From: Hungatella hathewayi | GTDB lineage: Bacteria; Bacillota; Clostridia; Lachnospirales; Lachnospiraceae | DNA: 64,000 nucleotides | NCBI GenBank assembly: GCA_025149285.1 | Contig: CP102274.1 | Coordinates: 4,180,001-4,244,000 of the forward strand | Direction of reading: 5' to 3' | Shown here: positions 36,683 through 45,908 of the stretch, piece after piece | Numbering within the stretch: the stretch's first letter is position 1 | Layout: each line of letters begins with the position of its first letter | Notes under the pieces: model-generated | Seen by the model: only the letters and a program-made list of their open reading frames with translations | Told to the model about the DNA's origin: nothing | Databases searched by the model: none | Translations under genes and position numbers: made by a program

Positions 36683-37411
36683 ATGCAAACAACGATTCAG
36701 GTATCCGGTCTTACAAAGTCCTACAGCACACTGCATGTGATCAGAAATCTCGATTTAACCGTATCGAGAGGCGAAGTTTTCGGCCTTCTCGGCGCAAACG
36801 GCGCGGGGAAGAGTACAGCAATCGAGTGTATGCTTGGCACAAAAAAGGCCGATGGAGGCAGCATTTCGATTCTGGGAATGAGTCCGCAAAAGGACCGCAG
36901 AAAATTATTCCAGCAGGTTGGCGTACAGTTTCAGGAAGCCAACTATCCGGATAAAATCCGCGTGGACGAGCTGTGTGAAGAGACAGCCTGTCTCTACGCC
37001 GCCCCCGCCGATTACAGAAAACTGCTGCAGCAGTTCTGTCTTCGGGAAAAGGAAACAAATTTCGTCAGTGAACTGTCCGGCGGCCAGAGACAGAGGCTTT
37101 TTATAGTACTGGCATTAATACCAGACCCGCAGGTAGTATTTTTAGACGAACTGACCACCGGTCTTGACACAAAAGCAAGGCGGAGTGTGTGGAAAAGCCT
37201 TCAGGAGTTAAAAAGCAGAGGGCTCACGATCTTCTTAACCTCACACTTCATGGATGAAGTGGAGGAACTCTGTGACAGAATCGGCATATTAAAGAACGGC
37301 GAATTTGCATTCTGCGGTACAGCCGCTGAGGCAGTCACCTTAAGTCCCGGTAAAACGCTGGAAGAGGCGTATCTGTGGTTTACGGGAGAGGAGGCTGACG
37401 GAGATGAATAA
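36683..37411 (+). CDS. ABC transporter ATPase (ABC-2 drug-export type)
   Basis: 242 residues. Walker A GANGAGKST, signature LSGGQRQRL, Walker B VVFLDELTTGLD (Leu replaces the usual Pro) and H-loop LTSHFMDEVEEL. The ATG at 36683 follows GAGGAG. The stop overlaps the permease start by eight bases. Together they form a two-gene exporter of the DrrAB/YadGH kind. Confidence 0.92.
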   Translation: MQTTIQVSGLTKSYSTLHVIRNLDLTVSRGEVFGLLGANGAGKSTAIECMLGTKKADGGSISILGMSPQKDRRKLFQQVGVQFQEANYPDKIRVDELCEETACLYAAPADYRKLLQQFCLREKETNFVSELSGGQRQRLFIVLALIPDPQVVFLDELTTGLDTKARRSVWKSLQELKSRGLTIFLTSHFMDEVEELCDRIGILKNGEFAFCGTAAEAVTLSPGKTLEEAYLWFTGEEADGDE

Positions 37412-38147
37412 ATTTTTTACAATGCTGAAAACCGAACTGAAGCTCTCCTTCCGCGGAATGGATATGATGATCTTTGCCGTCTGCATGCCCGTGGTTATTG
37501 TCATACTGCTGGGAATCATCTACGGTGGGAAACCGGCATTTGACGGCGCGGACTATACGTTTCTGGAACAGTCCTTCGGCGCGGTATCCACAATTGCGGT
37601 CTGTGCAGGCGGCGTCATGGGCCTGCCTCTGGTGATCTCCGACTACCGTCAGAAGAAAATACTGAAACGCTTCAAAATCACGCCTTCCAGTCCCCTCCTT
37701 CTGCTGTCGATCCAGGTGGCCATTTACATGATTTATTCCCTGATCGCGCTGGTACTGATCTATCTGGTCTCTGCCCTGTTGTTTGGCATGAGTCTGAAAG
37801 GAGCCTTTTTGCCGTTTATCGGAGCGTTTTTCCTCGTTATGATCTCCATGTTCAGTATCGGAATGCTGGTAGGCGGCGTATCACCAAATATTAAAATTGC
37901 AAGTGTTCTCGCCAGCTTACTCTATTTCCCGATGCTGATCTTTTCCGGCGCCACACTGCCATATGAGGTCATGCCCGCGGCCCTGCAGAAAGTCGCGGAT
38001 GTACTGCCTCTGACCCAGGGCATTAAGCTGTTAAAAGCCACGTCCCTGGGACTTCCTGCAGAGAACGGAATGGCCTCGCTCATTGTCATGGCGGTGATTG
38101 CCGTCGTCTGCGGCGGACTATCTATCCGCTTCTTTCAATGGGAATAG
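37404..38147 (+). CDS. ABC-2-type permease
   Basis: 247 residues with six predicted membrane helices. MNKFFTMLKTELKLSFRGMDMMIFAVCMPVVIVILLG and DYRQKKILKRFKITPSSPLLLLSIQ are typical of ABC-2 (DrrB-like) permeases. Translationally coupled to the ATPase. The exported compound is unknown. Confidence 0.92.
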   Translation: MNKFFTMLKTELKLSFRGMDMMIFAVCMPVVIVILLGIIYGGKPAFDGADYTFLEQSFGAVSTIAVCAGGVMGLPLVISDYRQKKILKRFKITPSSPLLLLSIQVAIYMIYSLIALVLIYLVSALLFGMSLKGAFLPFIGAFFLVMISMFSIGMLVGGVSPNIKIASVLASLLYFPMLIFSGATLPYEVMPAALQKVADVLPLTQGIKLLKATSLGLPAENGMASLIVMAVIAVVCGGLSIRFFQWE

Positions 38148-38175
38148 GAAGTGCAGTTACAGCCTCTTATCTTTA

Positions 38176-38211
38176 CCGGCGGCTCCTGATGTCACGATCA
38201 GGAGCCGCCGG
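38176..38211. terminator. Strong bidirectional hairpin
   Basis: A perfect 15-bp G/C-rich stem (CCGGCGGCTCCTGAT and its complement) with a 6-base loop lies between the convergent ABC-2 permease gene and the gene at 38236. It lacks a T-tract but is placed as a shared terminator. Confidence 0.75.
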
Positions 38212-38235
38212 AAGACGGATATGGCAAGTCAGCTT

Positions 38236-38547
38236 TCATTTGATATTCGCCAGAAACTGCCGAGCCGCCTGTTCGATATTTTTACATGACCGCCCCGCTG
38301 TTTTTATACCGTTTTCTTCGATACAAACCACATGAAACGAATAGTTATTAACCGGAACATAGTCCATCTCGATCATGATATTGGCATCCACGTCCTGCAG
38401 CAATACCAGCGATGTCTGAATGCTGTTGATACAGCTTTGTACTTCTGACAGATAATCCAGACAGTCCGATTCCTCGTGAAAGACCTCTGTCAGCCTGTTT
38501 AACTTTTCAATTCTGTCTTTTGCCGTACATTTTGTATAATTCCACAT
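38236..38547 (-). CDS. Small conserved-looking protein of unknown function
   Basis: 103 residues beginning MWNYTKCTAKDRIEKLNRL, with a perfect AGGAGG site four to five bases upstream. It is soluble, helix-rich at the N-terminus (heptad-like LNRLTEVFHEESDCLDYLSEVQSCINSIQTSLVLL) and ends in a short beta/alpha part. I do not recognise the family. It is monocistronic and convergent with the ABC-2 exporter. Confidence 0.65.
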   Translation of the reverse strand: MWNYTKCTAKDRIEKLNRLTEVFHEESDCLDYLSEVQSCINSIQTSLVLLQDVDANIMIEMDYVPVNNYSFHVVCIEENGIKTAGRSCKNIEQAARQFLANIK

Positions 38548-38768
38548 AGCCCCTCCTTTTTGTATGCCTTCATCCTGCTCCTGCGTGTTTCACTGCCTTT
38601 CAGGAAAACGGAAACACCGATTCCTGTATATGAATATTCTACACAATTATGAAGCTGTTTACAATCAGTACTGGCAATTTACGGAGAATAAGTTCTCTAA
38701 AATGCAACCGATTCGATATCATCCGCCTCCCCCTCTGCATACCCTATATAGAATTGGAGGCGTAAAGA

Positions 38769-39353
38769 ATGACAAAACAAGAACCGATGAGTATCGTAAC
38801 AGACAAATACTTAACCTGCTTTCACAACATACTGGATCAAATGGTACAGCAGATGAACGGTGCCAAACTGACTAACAGCATCTCCTGTAATTATATTGTT
38901 CAGATGATTCCGCACCACAAGGCAGCGATCGAGATGTCCTGCAACATTCTGCAGTACACCACGCTGATACCGCTTCAGGAAATCGCATTATCGATCATTA
39001 AAGAACAGACAAAAAGCATCGAAACCATGGAAGCCATCCGGAGCCGCTGTCAGATGTTCTGTAATCAGCAGCAGAAAATCGAGCTTTTCCTTTGTCACTG
39101 CAGGCAGATCACACAGACCATGTTTGACGATATGAGAAATGCATGCTCCACCAATGATATCAATGCAGATTTTATTCGTGAAATGATCCCTCATCACAGA
39201 GGCGCCATCCAGATGTCCCGGAACGCACTTCAGTTTCCGGTCTGCCAGGAGCTGAAGCCGGTTATCCAGTCAATCCTTGTATCGCAGCAAAATGGGATCC
39301 GGGAAATGGAGTGTCTGCTTAAGACTATAGAGAACTGTCACAGACCGTGCTGA
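38769..39353 (+). CDS. Tandem DUF305-like His-rich protein
   Basis: 194 residues. The motif MIPHHxxAIxMS occurs twice (QMIPHHKAAIEMS and EMIPHHRGAIQMS), the hallmark of DUF305, a four-helix ferritin-like fold whose paired His residues suggest metal binding. Two domains are joined in one chain. Unlike many DUF305 proteins it has no signal peptide. GGAGG precedes the ATG. Many Cys are present (14 by eye), which may reinforce a metal or redox role (inference). Confidence 0.88.
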   Translation: MTKQEPMSIVTDKYLTCFHNILDQMVQQMNGAKLTNSISCNYIVQMIPHHKAAIEMSCNILQYTTLIPLQEIALSIIKEQTKSIETMEAIRSRCQMFCNQQQKIELFLCHCRQITQTMFDDMRNACSTNDINADFIREMIPHHRGAIQMSRNALQFPVCQELKPVIQSILVSQQNGIREMECLLKTIENCHRPC

Positions 39354-39369
39354 CAGTTCTGCAGACGCA

Positions 39370-39408
39370 GCAATCCCCCGGTCCGAAGGATTCGAACCGG
39401 GGGATTGC
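39370..39408. repeat. 13-bp perfect inverted repeat downstream of the DUF305 gene
   Basis: GCAATCCCCCGGT at 39370-39382 pairs with ACCGGGGGATTGC at 39396-39408. It is probably a shared terminator between the DUF305 gene and the convergent XRE gene, although no T-tract follows on either strand. Confidence 0.5.
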
Positions 39409-39544
39409 CATCCACGATTTCCTGTACCTGTTTCTTTTTCCGCGCCATAATCATACTCTGTACCACCACAAGCTTACAGCGACTTTCAGCCATCTCATCT
39501 TTAAAGTTCAGATTGCAGTTATTGGCTTATTCGTCTGGTCCCAA

Positions 39545-39877
39545 TTATCTTTCTTCCAGATTCAGATAGTATTTCATCAATTCCACCGCATGTTCCTGCC
39601 TCTGCTCATCATACTTTCTTAAGATGCGGTATGCCTTGGCAGCATTGGAATTCCCGTTTTCATTTTCTGCTCCAAAAAGAATGTAATCGGAGGAGAGTTC
39701 CAGGGTTCTTGTCAGTTCCACAAGGGTATCTATTGACATCCCGCAGGTCCCCCGCTCGATATCACCGTAATAGTGATCTGCCCTCCCAATTTTTTCTGCT
39801 ACCTCTGCGCTCGTCAGACCGAGCGCCTTTCTCCGGTTCCTGATTCGAAGGGCTGCTTCTGTTCGATTATATTTCAT
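39545..39877 (-). CDS. XRE-family helix-turn-helix protein
   Basis: 110 residues. The HTH_3 domain spans about 8-65 (IRNRRKALGLTSAEVAEKIGRADHYYGDIERGTCGMSIDTLVELTRTLELSSDYILFG). A C-terminal helix (YRILRKYDEQRQEHAVELMKYYLNL) probably mediates dimerisation. The ATG at 39877 lies four bases after the PAS-protein stop, with GGAGG twelve bases upstream. Co-transcription with a PAS protein suggests a signal-linked regulator. Confidence 0.88.
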   Translation of the reverse strand: MKYNRTEAALRIRNRRKALGLTSAEVAEKIGRADHYYGDIERGTCGMSIDTLVELTRTLELSSDYILFGAENENGNSNAAKAYRILRKYDEQRQEHAVELMKYYLNLEER

Positions 39878-39881
39878 GAAT

Positions 39882-40535
39882 TCAACCGGCCTCCTGCCTG
39901 AACATATGCCTGGAGTTCCCGACCTTTGTCCGCAGCCTGCGGGTGGCCTGAACAATTTTTTCCAGGCATTCTTCACATTTCGCTGGATCGTCTATACAGG
40001 CTTCCGCCACGTCAGCCATACCTACTATGATATTTGCCATATTACGAATCTCACTGTTTAATTCCGCTAAGAATCCCGTCGTCCACTGTATCATCTGCTC
40101 TGCCTTTTCTATCTCACTGTCAAGTAATTCTGATTTCACTTTTAGTTCCTCTTGTTCTCTGTGACTATCCGTTATATCATAAAAAACATTCCACATGACC
40201 GGGCTTCCCTGGTATACCTCGCCGGTAAAACGGCCGTTCATGCGGATCCAGGCAACTTTTCCGCGATTTGGTCTCATGGGACACTCAAATGAATAACACT
40301 CTTTCCGATTCCGATAGGCGTCTTCTATCCGTTTCGTTACATAGGCGAATGTCCCGCTGTCTTCGCTGTAGTACTCATCTACCCGGTTATGGTATCTGGA
40401 ACGAAAACCATCTCTTGTATTTCCGGTCAGCTCATATGCGTATTTATTGGCCCAAAGGACGGTAAAATGCCTGTCCATCATATGCTTGCTGACGCCAAAA
40501 CGCATTCCCTCTATAATCGTTTCATACTCATTCAT
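39882..40535 (-). CDS. Orphan PAS protein with a degenerate DHp helix (histidine kinase remnant or decoy)
   Basis: 217 residues. The PAS domain (about 1-125: GVSKHMMDRHFTVLWANKYAYELTG) is a clear paralogue of the first PAS of the hybrid kinase at 30105-32534. A coiled coil follows, then a DHp-like stretch FLAELNSEIRNMANIIVGM that aligns with the kinase sequence FLSRMSHEIRTPMNAILGM. The phospho-acceptor His is Ser and the Pro is lost. The chain stops after this hairpin, with no ATPase domain. It cannot autophosphorylate. It may dimerise with or sense for another component, and it is coupled to an XRE gene four bases away. Confidence 0.82.
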   Translation of the reverse strand: MNEYETIIEGMRFGVSKHMMDRHFTVLWANKYAYELTGNTRDGFRSRYHNRVDEYYSEDSGTFAYVTKRIEDAYRNRKECYSFECPMRPNRGKVAWIRMNGRFTGEVYQGSPVMWNVFYDITDSHREQEELKVKSELLDSEIEKAEQMIQWTTGFLAELNSEIRNMANIIVGMADVAEACIDDPAKCEECLEKIVQATRRLRTKVGNSRHMFRQEAG

Positions 40536-40617
40536 CGTTGTCCCCTTCTCCTTCCGACGCGATATCCAGCTAATGCCTGCAACTCGTCTGTCTTCCGGAT
40601 TCTTTGATCTGATTATT

Positions 40618-40785
40618 TCATACGAGGCCTCTTACAGCTGTTTTTTGGCCATCTTCTGCCTGAAGCCGCATCCTCCATTCTTCCTGAAACTGTTCCAGTT
40701 CACGCACTTTCTTCAAAGCGCCGCATATCTCACAGATACTGTCTCCGCGCTTATTTTTCAGCTTACAGCCAGTGCAGATCATCAT
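40618..40785 (-). CDS. Small zinc-ribbon protein
   Basis: 55 residues beginning MMICTGCKLKNKRGDSICEICGAL, a four-Cys zinc ribbon (CxxC, 11-residue gap, CxxC), followed by a helical tail. The first ATG overlaps the stop of the upstream gene (ATGA), with AGAGG nine bases before. It is probably a partner of the unknown 189-residue protein. Confidence 0.65.
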   Translation of the reverse strand: MMICTGCKLKNKRGDSICEICGALKKVRELEQFQEEWRMRLQAEDGQKTAVRGLV

Positions 40786-41351
40786 ATGGTTTTTCCTCTC
40801 TTTCCGCAAAATTCCAGTTCCTCTTCCTTCAGCATTCTCAGTAATTCCAGCGCGCTTCGAAAGCTGACATACTTTTTACCGGAAAGGGAGCATCGAAGCC
40901 GTCCCTGCATCGTGGCATTGCTGCGAAACAGAATCTGGACTTCGAAGACCTCTCTGCTTAACGCCGCCTGCTGTTTTAAAATATCAAACATATTCTGCCA
41001 GCCCGCTGTTTTTTGTCTGCCCTTTTTTCGCTTCTTTCCGATCCCCAAATAATCCTCTTTCCGTTTTTCCTGTAAAAAGCGGGGATCCATTGATAACATG
41101 GGAGATCCTGCAAGTTCGCAGATCTCATCCATTTTCAGTACCAGCTGGTCCAGTCCACAAAAGGAGACCGGTTCCTCAAGACACCGGTTTACGATTGCCC
41201 CATAGATTCTGTTCTCCACCTGTCCGTGGATACAGACCATCATAATACCCGCCCAGTCGGTCACGGCCATGGCCTGCATCTGCTGCTCCATTTCCCGTTT
41301 TTTTGTCATGATTTCATCAGAATACTCTTCTGTCCCATTCTCTCCAATCAT
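40782..41351 (-). CDS. Unknown protein, coupled to the zinc-ribbon gene
   Basis: 189 residues, soluble, with no family I can name. The N-terminal section is acidic and Met/Gln-rich, the middle is Lys/Arg-rich (GIGKKRKKGRQK), and the C-terminus ends in SGKKYVSFRSALELLRMLKEEEL. The FRSALELL ending recurs in small uncharacterised Lachnospiraceae proteins from general knowledge. The start is uncertain: AAGG lies very close to the ATG at 41351, and an ATG at 41309 is possible. It begins a four-gene set ending with the XRE gene. Confidence 0.6.
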   Translation of the reverse strand: MIGENGTEEYSDEIMTKKREMEQQMQAMAVTDWAGIMMVCIHGQVENRIYGAIVNRCLEEPVSFCGLDQLVLKMDEICELAGSPMLSMDPRFLQEKRKEDYLGIGKKRKKGRQKTAGWQNMFDILKQQAALSREVFEVQILFRSNATMQGRLRCSLSGKKYVSFRSALELLRMLKEEELEFCGKRGKTI

Positions 41352-41435
41352 ATCCTTCCGCCTTTTTCATACTTTCCGGTACAGCCGCCTTTTTTGCCCT
41401 TTTATGCAGCGCTGGTTTCTTTATGAGACAGAAAA

Positions 41436-41475
41436 GCGGGAACCCGTTTCACTAACTCCTTGTCGGTGTTCCCGC
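41436..41475 (-). terminator. Terminator of the surface-protein operon
   Basis: GCGGGAAC at 41436-41443 pairs with GTTCCCGC at 41468-41475, extended by two more pairs past a bulge. On the minus strand it is followed by TTTTCTGTCT. It lies just after the last gene of the operon. Confidence 0.75.
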
Positions 41476-41503
41476 AGTTCTGCCAGATGAAGAAGGCTGA
41501 TGA

Positions 41504-44500
41504 TTATGGCGTTTCTCTGATCCAGCTGCCGTTTTCATCTACCGGATACCCATCCGGCGTGAGTTCTCCCGTGTAGAGCGAGCCCAGAGGATGCCCCGCC
41601 GCTTTCACCGGGCTTAGGTAATACCAGTTGTCTCCCACATTCTGCCAGCCAACCAGCATGCCCCCGGTAAACTGATTGAGATAGTACCATTTTGTGTCTT
41701 TTTCATCGAAGTACCAGCCAATGCGAAGACAGCCCTCATCTCTTCCCTGTTGGGAATTCAAATAGTACCACTCGCCTTCCGCATCCTGATACCAGCCGGT
41801 ATCCATGATGCCTTCCGCATTGAAATGATACGTATACAGCTGCTGCAAATCATTGTATTTTACATTCGCCCACTGGTTTTTTAATCGCTGGCCGCTGTAA
41901 AGAACAAAGGCCCACTGGCCGCCATTCATTCCCGTTTGCTCCCAGTATCCGTCTGTTCCCACATAATACGTCCTGTAGCGGTTAAATGTATAGCCGGAAC
42001 CCAGACTCCGTCCACGGCTGCCGGAACCAGATCCGCCTCCGCTTCCTCCGGGATGATTCGGATTCTCCGGGTTGTTCGGATTCTCCGGATCGTCCGGGTT
42101 ATTGGGATTATTGGGGTCGTCCGGATCCACCGGACCGCCTGAACTTATGGAATCCACCAAAGCTTTTAACGTCTCGTACTCCTGCAGAAGTTCTTCTATT
42201 GCCGGACGGTAAGTCCTGTTGACTACCTCCTGCGCCGAAACCACTGCACTGCTTAGCAACTGCCTGTTCTCTTCACTTACCGAACTGTTGTTCATCAGAG
42301 TCTGGGCGATGGCAATCTGCTCCATCAGCTTCTGCCGCGCAGCCTGCCACTCGGAATCATCCGCAGCCCGATAAAGTACATACAGTGTCGCCGCCTTCGT
42401 AACCGGTGTGGTAATATCGTATTCAGAGGACGCGGACTCTGTCTTTCCAAGGCCTCCGTACTCATAGACGATTCCAGTGACCGGATCGGTATAATCTTCA
42501 AAGATATTCAGATTTCCAAAAGCCTCCGTCTCTTCCAATGACGTCTGGGACTTCACTTTCAGCCGGTGTACGGCAGCCCTTTTCGTATCAACTACCGTTA
42601 TCTCATGGGCTTTCAAATAGGTCAGTAAATAGGTTTCCCCCACATGGGTGTCAAAAGCTATGGTTCCGGTAAAGTCCGCGCCGTCACCGTTTGGATCCGG
42701 GGTCATCGGGATCTCGGTGCAGACCGGAGTCCCCTCCGGATTTTCCACTTTCCAGAGCCTGTAATCCAGATATCCAAGCATGCTCTCATCTATCTCGCTG
42801 TACACTCTGATACCAGGTGCAGGATTTCCATCTTCCGGAAGCCCTTTATTCGTTCCGCCCACCTTTCTGGTCAATGCAGAACTCAACGCCCACGGGATCT
42901 TAACAGACTCAGAATCTTCCCACATCTCTGCTTTCACTGCATTGGACTCCGACGCCTTCGGCGCACGCCTGTTAAATTTAACGGTATACTCCACATCGAT
43001 TCCGGCTGTCATCGCTTCACGGTCCTCCGCATTATCGGTCAGAGTCTGAATCAGCGTCTCAAAATAATTTTCTGATAGATCCAGAGCATTTTTTCCGTCT
43101 CTCGGGGCATAGTCCACGGTGGCATTTCCCGGTGTTGCCGTCGAAGGCATCTCGTAGACAGCCTGCAGTACGACGTTTTGTCCCGGCATGGTAATCGTCT
43201 GGTTACGCCTTGTCACAAATATTTGAGGACTTCCAATCAGAGGATTCCACTGCTTGAATGCCTGCCCGTTATAACCGGTGATCTCCGCATTGATTTTTAC
43301 TGTATCGCCTTTCTTTACGATCGCCGACACTGCATGTTCTTCCGTCTCAATCACACTGCCGTTTCTGATAATCTCATCAATATATCCGCCGTTCGTCAGG
43401 GATATCGTGTAATATTTTTCCTCTTGTCCGGCATAGATCACCGATACCTGGGTTCCCATGGTCTGTCTGTCAGCAGGCGTTCCCATCTCCCCGGCATGCT
43501 TTGCAACGACGATGTATAACTGATTGGGTTCCAAATCTCCCAGTACCGCTTCGTTTCGTGTGCTTTCGGCTAAAACCCAGCCATCTGCATCAGAGCCCGG
43601 TACGAAAAGCGTATTCCCGTCAATGTCCATAATCGCATAGTAAGTATCGTAAGCCGCAGGATTAATCGTAAGCCGCAGACGGCCCTCCGCCGTATCCCGG
43701 CTGACCTGATAATTGCTTCCAAGCGCCGGTACCGTCACCTGGGAAGGCGGTCCGTAATCCGATGCATCCGTATGCTCCGGAAGAATTGTTCCCACAGCCG
43801 GCTCCGCGCTCATGGACAGTTCATATACATAGTACAGGGTGCAGGGATACAGTCCGGTAAAATCACTGTTTTGCAGCTGTGCTCCGGTTTTAATCTGCAA
43901 AATTCTGTGTTCTCCATCTGTCAGGGCATACCGGCGTTCCTCATTTGCACCGGATACTGTGACTTTCCCGCTTCCGTCTCCGGCTACTGCGCCTCTCGCA
44001 TCCGGCATTGCCAGAATCCCGTCGTCCTCTAAGCTGGCGGGCACAAACCTGGCAGTATAATGCTGACTGGCCAGAATCACCTGGCTCTCCTGAACACGGT
44101 TTCCGCTCTCGTCAAACCAGCCGGCAAAGATATAATATGGATCCGGAACAGTCTGTGGCAGATTTAAATCCGTCCATGGCGTTCCTTTTCCCGTGTGAAT
44201 GGAAGTCACTCCCGACACGGAGCCGTGGGCACCTGCCCCAAACGTTAAGTCAAACCATTCGTTGGGATTCTCTTCAAAATTGGCAAACAGTTTTATGTTC
44301 TGTGAAACGGAAAGGCTTCCCTCCAGCCGGTCTCCCGTCTTATCGCTTCCGTTAGCATTGGCTCTGTACCAGCCGTCAAACAGATAATGGGAGGACGGAG
44401 ACAGATTCACACCGGCTGTCAGTTCATCAATCGTATATGTTCCGTGCTTTTTAAATTTTGGTGATGTGTCTCCGGAAATTGTTCCATTGGTTCCATTGTA

Positions 44501-45898
44501 ATACTCAATTTTAGACCAGTAAGATTCATCCGAGAGATTCTCATTGTATGTTATGGTCACGGTACCGCCCTGCATGTCGCTGCTTAAGGTCAGCGTTCCA
44601 TCATCGGGATTGAAACTGCTCTGAGTTCCGGTAAAATGTTCATCCCAGTGAATATTCGGCGGATAATCATATCCCGTCTTCTGCTCCACATCGATGATGA
44701 CCGGATCGGCCGGCGTAATTTCCCGTATCTCATCATCCTCCATGGGATTGCCGTGGTTATCGATCCGTTTCACCTGGAGTACGGTATGAAAGTTCGGATC
44801 AATGTTATATTTATATTGAACAGTAACCGGCTGATTCGGCATTTTTCCCCTGTAATGCATCGCTTCATCAAAGCTGCAGCCGGCTGAAGCTGCAGAATAT
44901 ATTCCCTGCCCCTCCAGATCGTCGGTTCCCTCGAACCCTTCCTTCAGCGCTCCGCTCTGCAGGCTGTACGCATTGATCTGCGCCGGTACGATATCGATCT
45001 CTGTCTCTGCTGAAAATGTATACGTATCCGGAGTCCTGATCTGTGCTCCGTTGGAATCTACATACTCCACGTATACCGCAAACTTTTTGGTCGGATCCGG
45101 CTCGTAGCGGTAAGCCACTGTTAAATCATCGTTTGGCATGTTCCCGCGGACCGCTTTTGTCGTTGTATTGATGTCCGCGCCGCCATCCAGCCTTCCCTGT
45201 CCGCTGGGTTCATCATATCGGCGCACTCTGTTATTTTTTATCAGGACTGATTTTAACCGGTATCCCGGGATGTCCCTCCGGTACGTGGCAGATATCGGCG
45301 TATTCGCCATTACCTCCCTCGTCCAGTCCCCGGATTCATAAAATTTCCAGAGATCCGACGCGCCTTCCGGCGGCCAGGCCCCCGCATCAGTGCCGTCGTT
45401 GTTCCCGTCTCTGTCTGTATTTAAATCTCTGTAGTGCATAACCGTAAACCGGAACGGCGTCGTCGCATTCCCTTTCCACACGGCCTTGTACGAACTCACC
45501 GCTGAATAGGGAAATGCATAGGGCAGCGTTTCAATTTTATTGCCTGACTCGTTGTACCATCCGTCAAAGGTATATCCGGGCCAGTCAACCTGAAATTCCG
45601 GAATCTTTGGTCTCTCCCCGGACCCGAAATTTTCTGTCAGAATTCCGGAAAAATCGTTGGAAGATATCAAAGGAAATCCGGCCTGCCCTGCGGCATAAGA
45701 CACCCCGGTATCCCGTCTCGGCATGGTGCTGTAGCTGGAATGGGATAAATCAGGCCCGGACTGCGGATCAAATTCAATGACGGACTGATCTCCGTGATTC
45801 ACCGCATACACCGGGATTCCCGGGGCAGTCATGGAAAATACCATGACTGCCGCCAGCGCACCTGCCAGCTTTGACTTTATGTTAAACTTTTTTCTCAT
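41504..45898 (-). CDS. Giant wall-binding surface protein with MucBP/InlB-type repeats (about 1464 residues)
   Basis: A signal peptide (SKLAGALAAVMVFSMTAPGIPVYA) is followed by InlB B-repeat-like units (GYTFDGWYNESGNKIETLP, YLFDGWYRANANGSDK, YYIFAGWFDESGNRV), MucBP-like segments (VQYKYNIDPNF, IVPAQINAYSLQSG) and a helical section. A DPDDPNNPNNPD-type Pro/Asn/Asp linker leads to C-terminal choline-binding-like wall repeats (TGWYQDAEGEWYYLNSQ, GWQNVGDNWYYL) ending GYPVDENGSWI. AGGAGG lies six bases before the ATG, and the gene starts 10 bases after the previous stop. Architecture indicates an adhesin or matrix-binding protein held non-covalently in the wall. The linker is coded by simple repeated triplets and may vary in length. 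Confidence 0.88.
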   Translation of the reverse strand: MRKKFNIKSKLAGALAAVMVFSMTAPGIPVYAVNHGDQSVIEFDPQSGPDLSHSSYSTMPRRDTGVSYAAGQAGFPLISSNDFSGILTENFGSGERPKIPEFQVDWPGYTFDGWYNESGNKIETLPYAFPYSAVSSYKAVWKGNATTPFRFTVMHYRDLNTDRDGNNDGTDAGAWPPEGASDLWKFYESGDWTREVMANTPISATYRRDIPGYRLKSVLIKNNRVRRYDEPSGQGRLDGGADINTTTKAVRGNMPNDDLTVAYRYEPDPTKKFAVYVEYVDSNGAQIRTPDTYTFSAETEIDIVPAQINAYSLQSGALKEGFEGTDDLEGQGIYSAASAGCSFDEAMHYRGKMPNQPVTVQYKYNIDPNFHTVLQVKRIDNHGNPMEDDEIREITPADPVIIDVEQKTGYDYPPNIHWDEHFTGTQSSFNPDDGTLTLSSDMQGGTVTITYNENLSDESYWSKIEYYNGTNGTISGDTSPKFKKHGTYTIDELTAGVNLSPSSHYLFDGWYRANANGSDKTGDRLEGSLSVSQNIKLFANFEENPNEWFDLTFGAGAHGSVSGVTSIHTGKGTPWTDLNLPQTVPDPYYIFAGWFDESGNRVQESQVILASQHYTARFVPASLEDDGILAMPDARGAVAGDGSGKVTVSGANEERRYALTDGEHRILQIKTGAQLQNSDFTGLYPCTLYYVYELSMSAEPAVGTILPEHTDASDYGPPSQVTVPALGSNYQVSRDTAEGRLRLTINPAAYDTYYAIMDIDGNTLFVPGSDADGWVLAESTRNEAVLGDLEPNQLYIVVAKHAGEMGTPADRQTMGTQVSVIYAGQEEKYYTISLTNGGYIDEIIRNGSVIETEEHAVSAIVKKGDTVKINAEITGYNGQAFKQWNPLIGSPQIFVTRRNQTITMPGQNVVLQAVYEMPSTATPGNATVDYAPRDGKNALDLSENYFETLIQTLTDNAEDREAMTAGIDVEYTVKFNRRAPKASESNAVKAEMWEDSESVKIPWALSSALTRKVGGTNKGLPEDGNPAPGIRVYSEIDESMLGYLDYRLWKVENPEGTPVCTEIPMTPDPNGDGADFTGTIAFDTHVGETYLLTYLKAHEITVVDTKRAAVHRLKVKSQTSLEETEAFGNLNIFEDYTDPVTGIVYEYGGLGKTESASSEYDITTPVTKAATLYVLYRAADDSEWQAARQKLMEQIAIAQTLMNNSSVSEENRQLLSSAVVSAQEVVNRTYRPAIEELLQEYETLKALVDSISSGGPVDPDDPNNPNNPDDPENPNNPENPNHPGGSGGGSGSGSRGRSLGSGYTFNRYRTYYVGTDGYWEQTGMNGGQWAFVLYSGQRLKNQWANVKYNDLQQLYTYHFNAEGIMDTGWYQDAEGEWYYLNSQQGRDEGCLRIGWYFDEKDTKWYYLNQFTGGMLVGWQNVGDNWYYLSPVKAAGHPLGSLYTGELTPDGYPVDENGSWIRETP

Positions 45899-45908
45899 CG
45901 AGTTCCTC

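Noticed and set aside
39370..39408. tRNA fragment or integration site, because the hairpin loop contains GGTTCGAATCC-like sequence on the minus strand
   Set aside because: No acceptor stem, D-arm or anticodon arm fits around it, and the 13-bp arms make a simple hairpin between convergent genes; a terminator is the simpler reading.
42044..42130. Tandem DNA repeat as a separate element
   Set aside because: It encodes the Asn/Asp/Pro linker of the surface protein and is explained by the low-complexity peptide.
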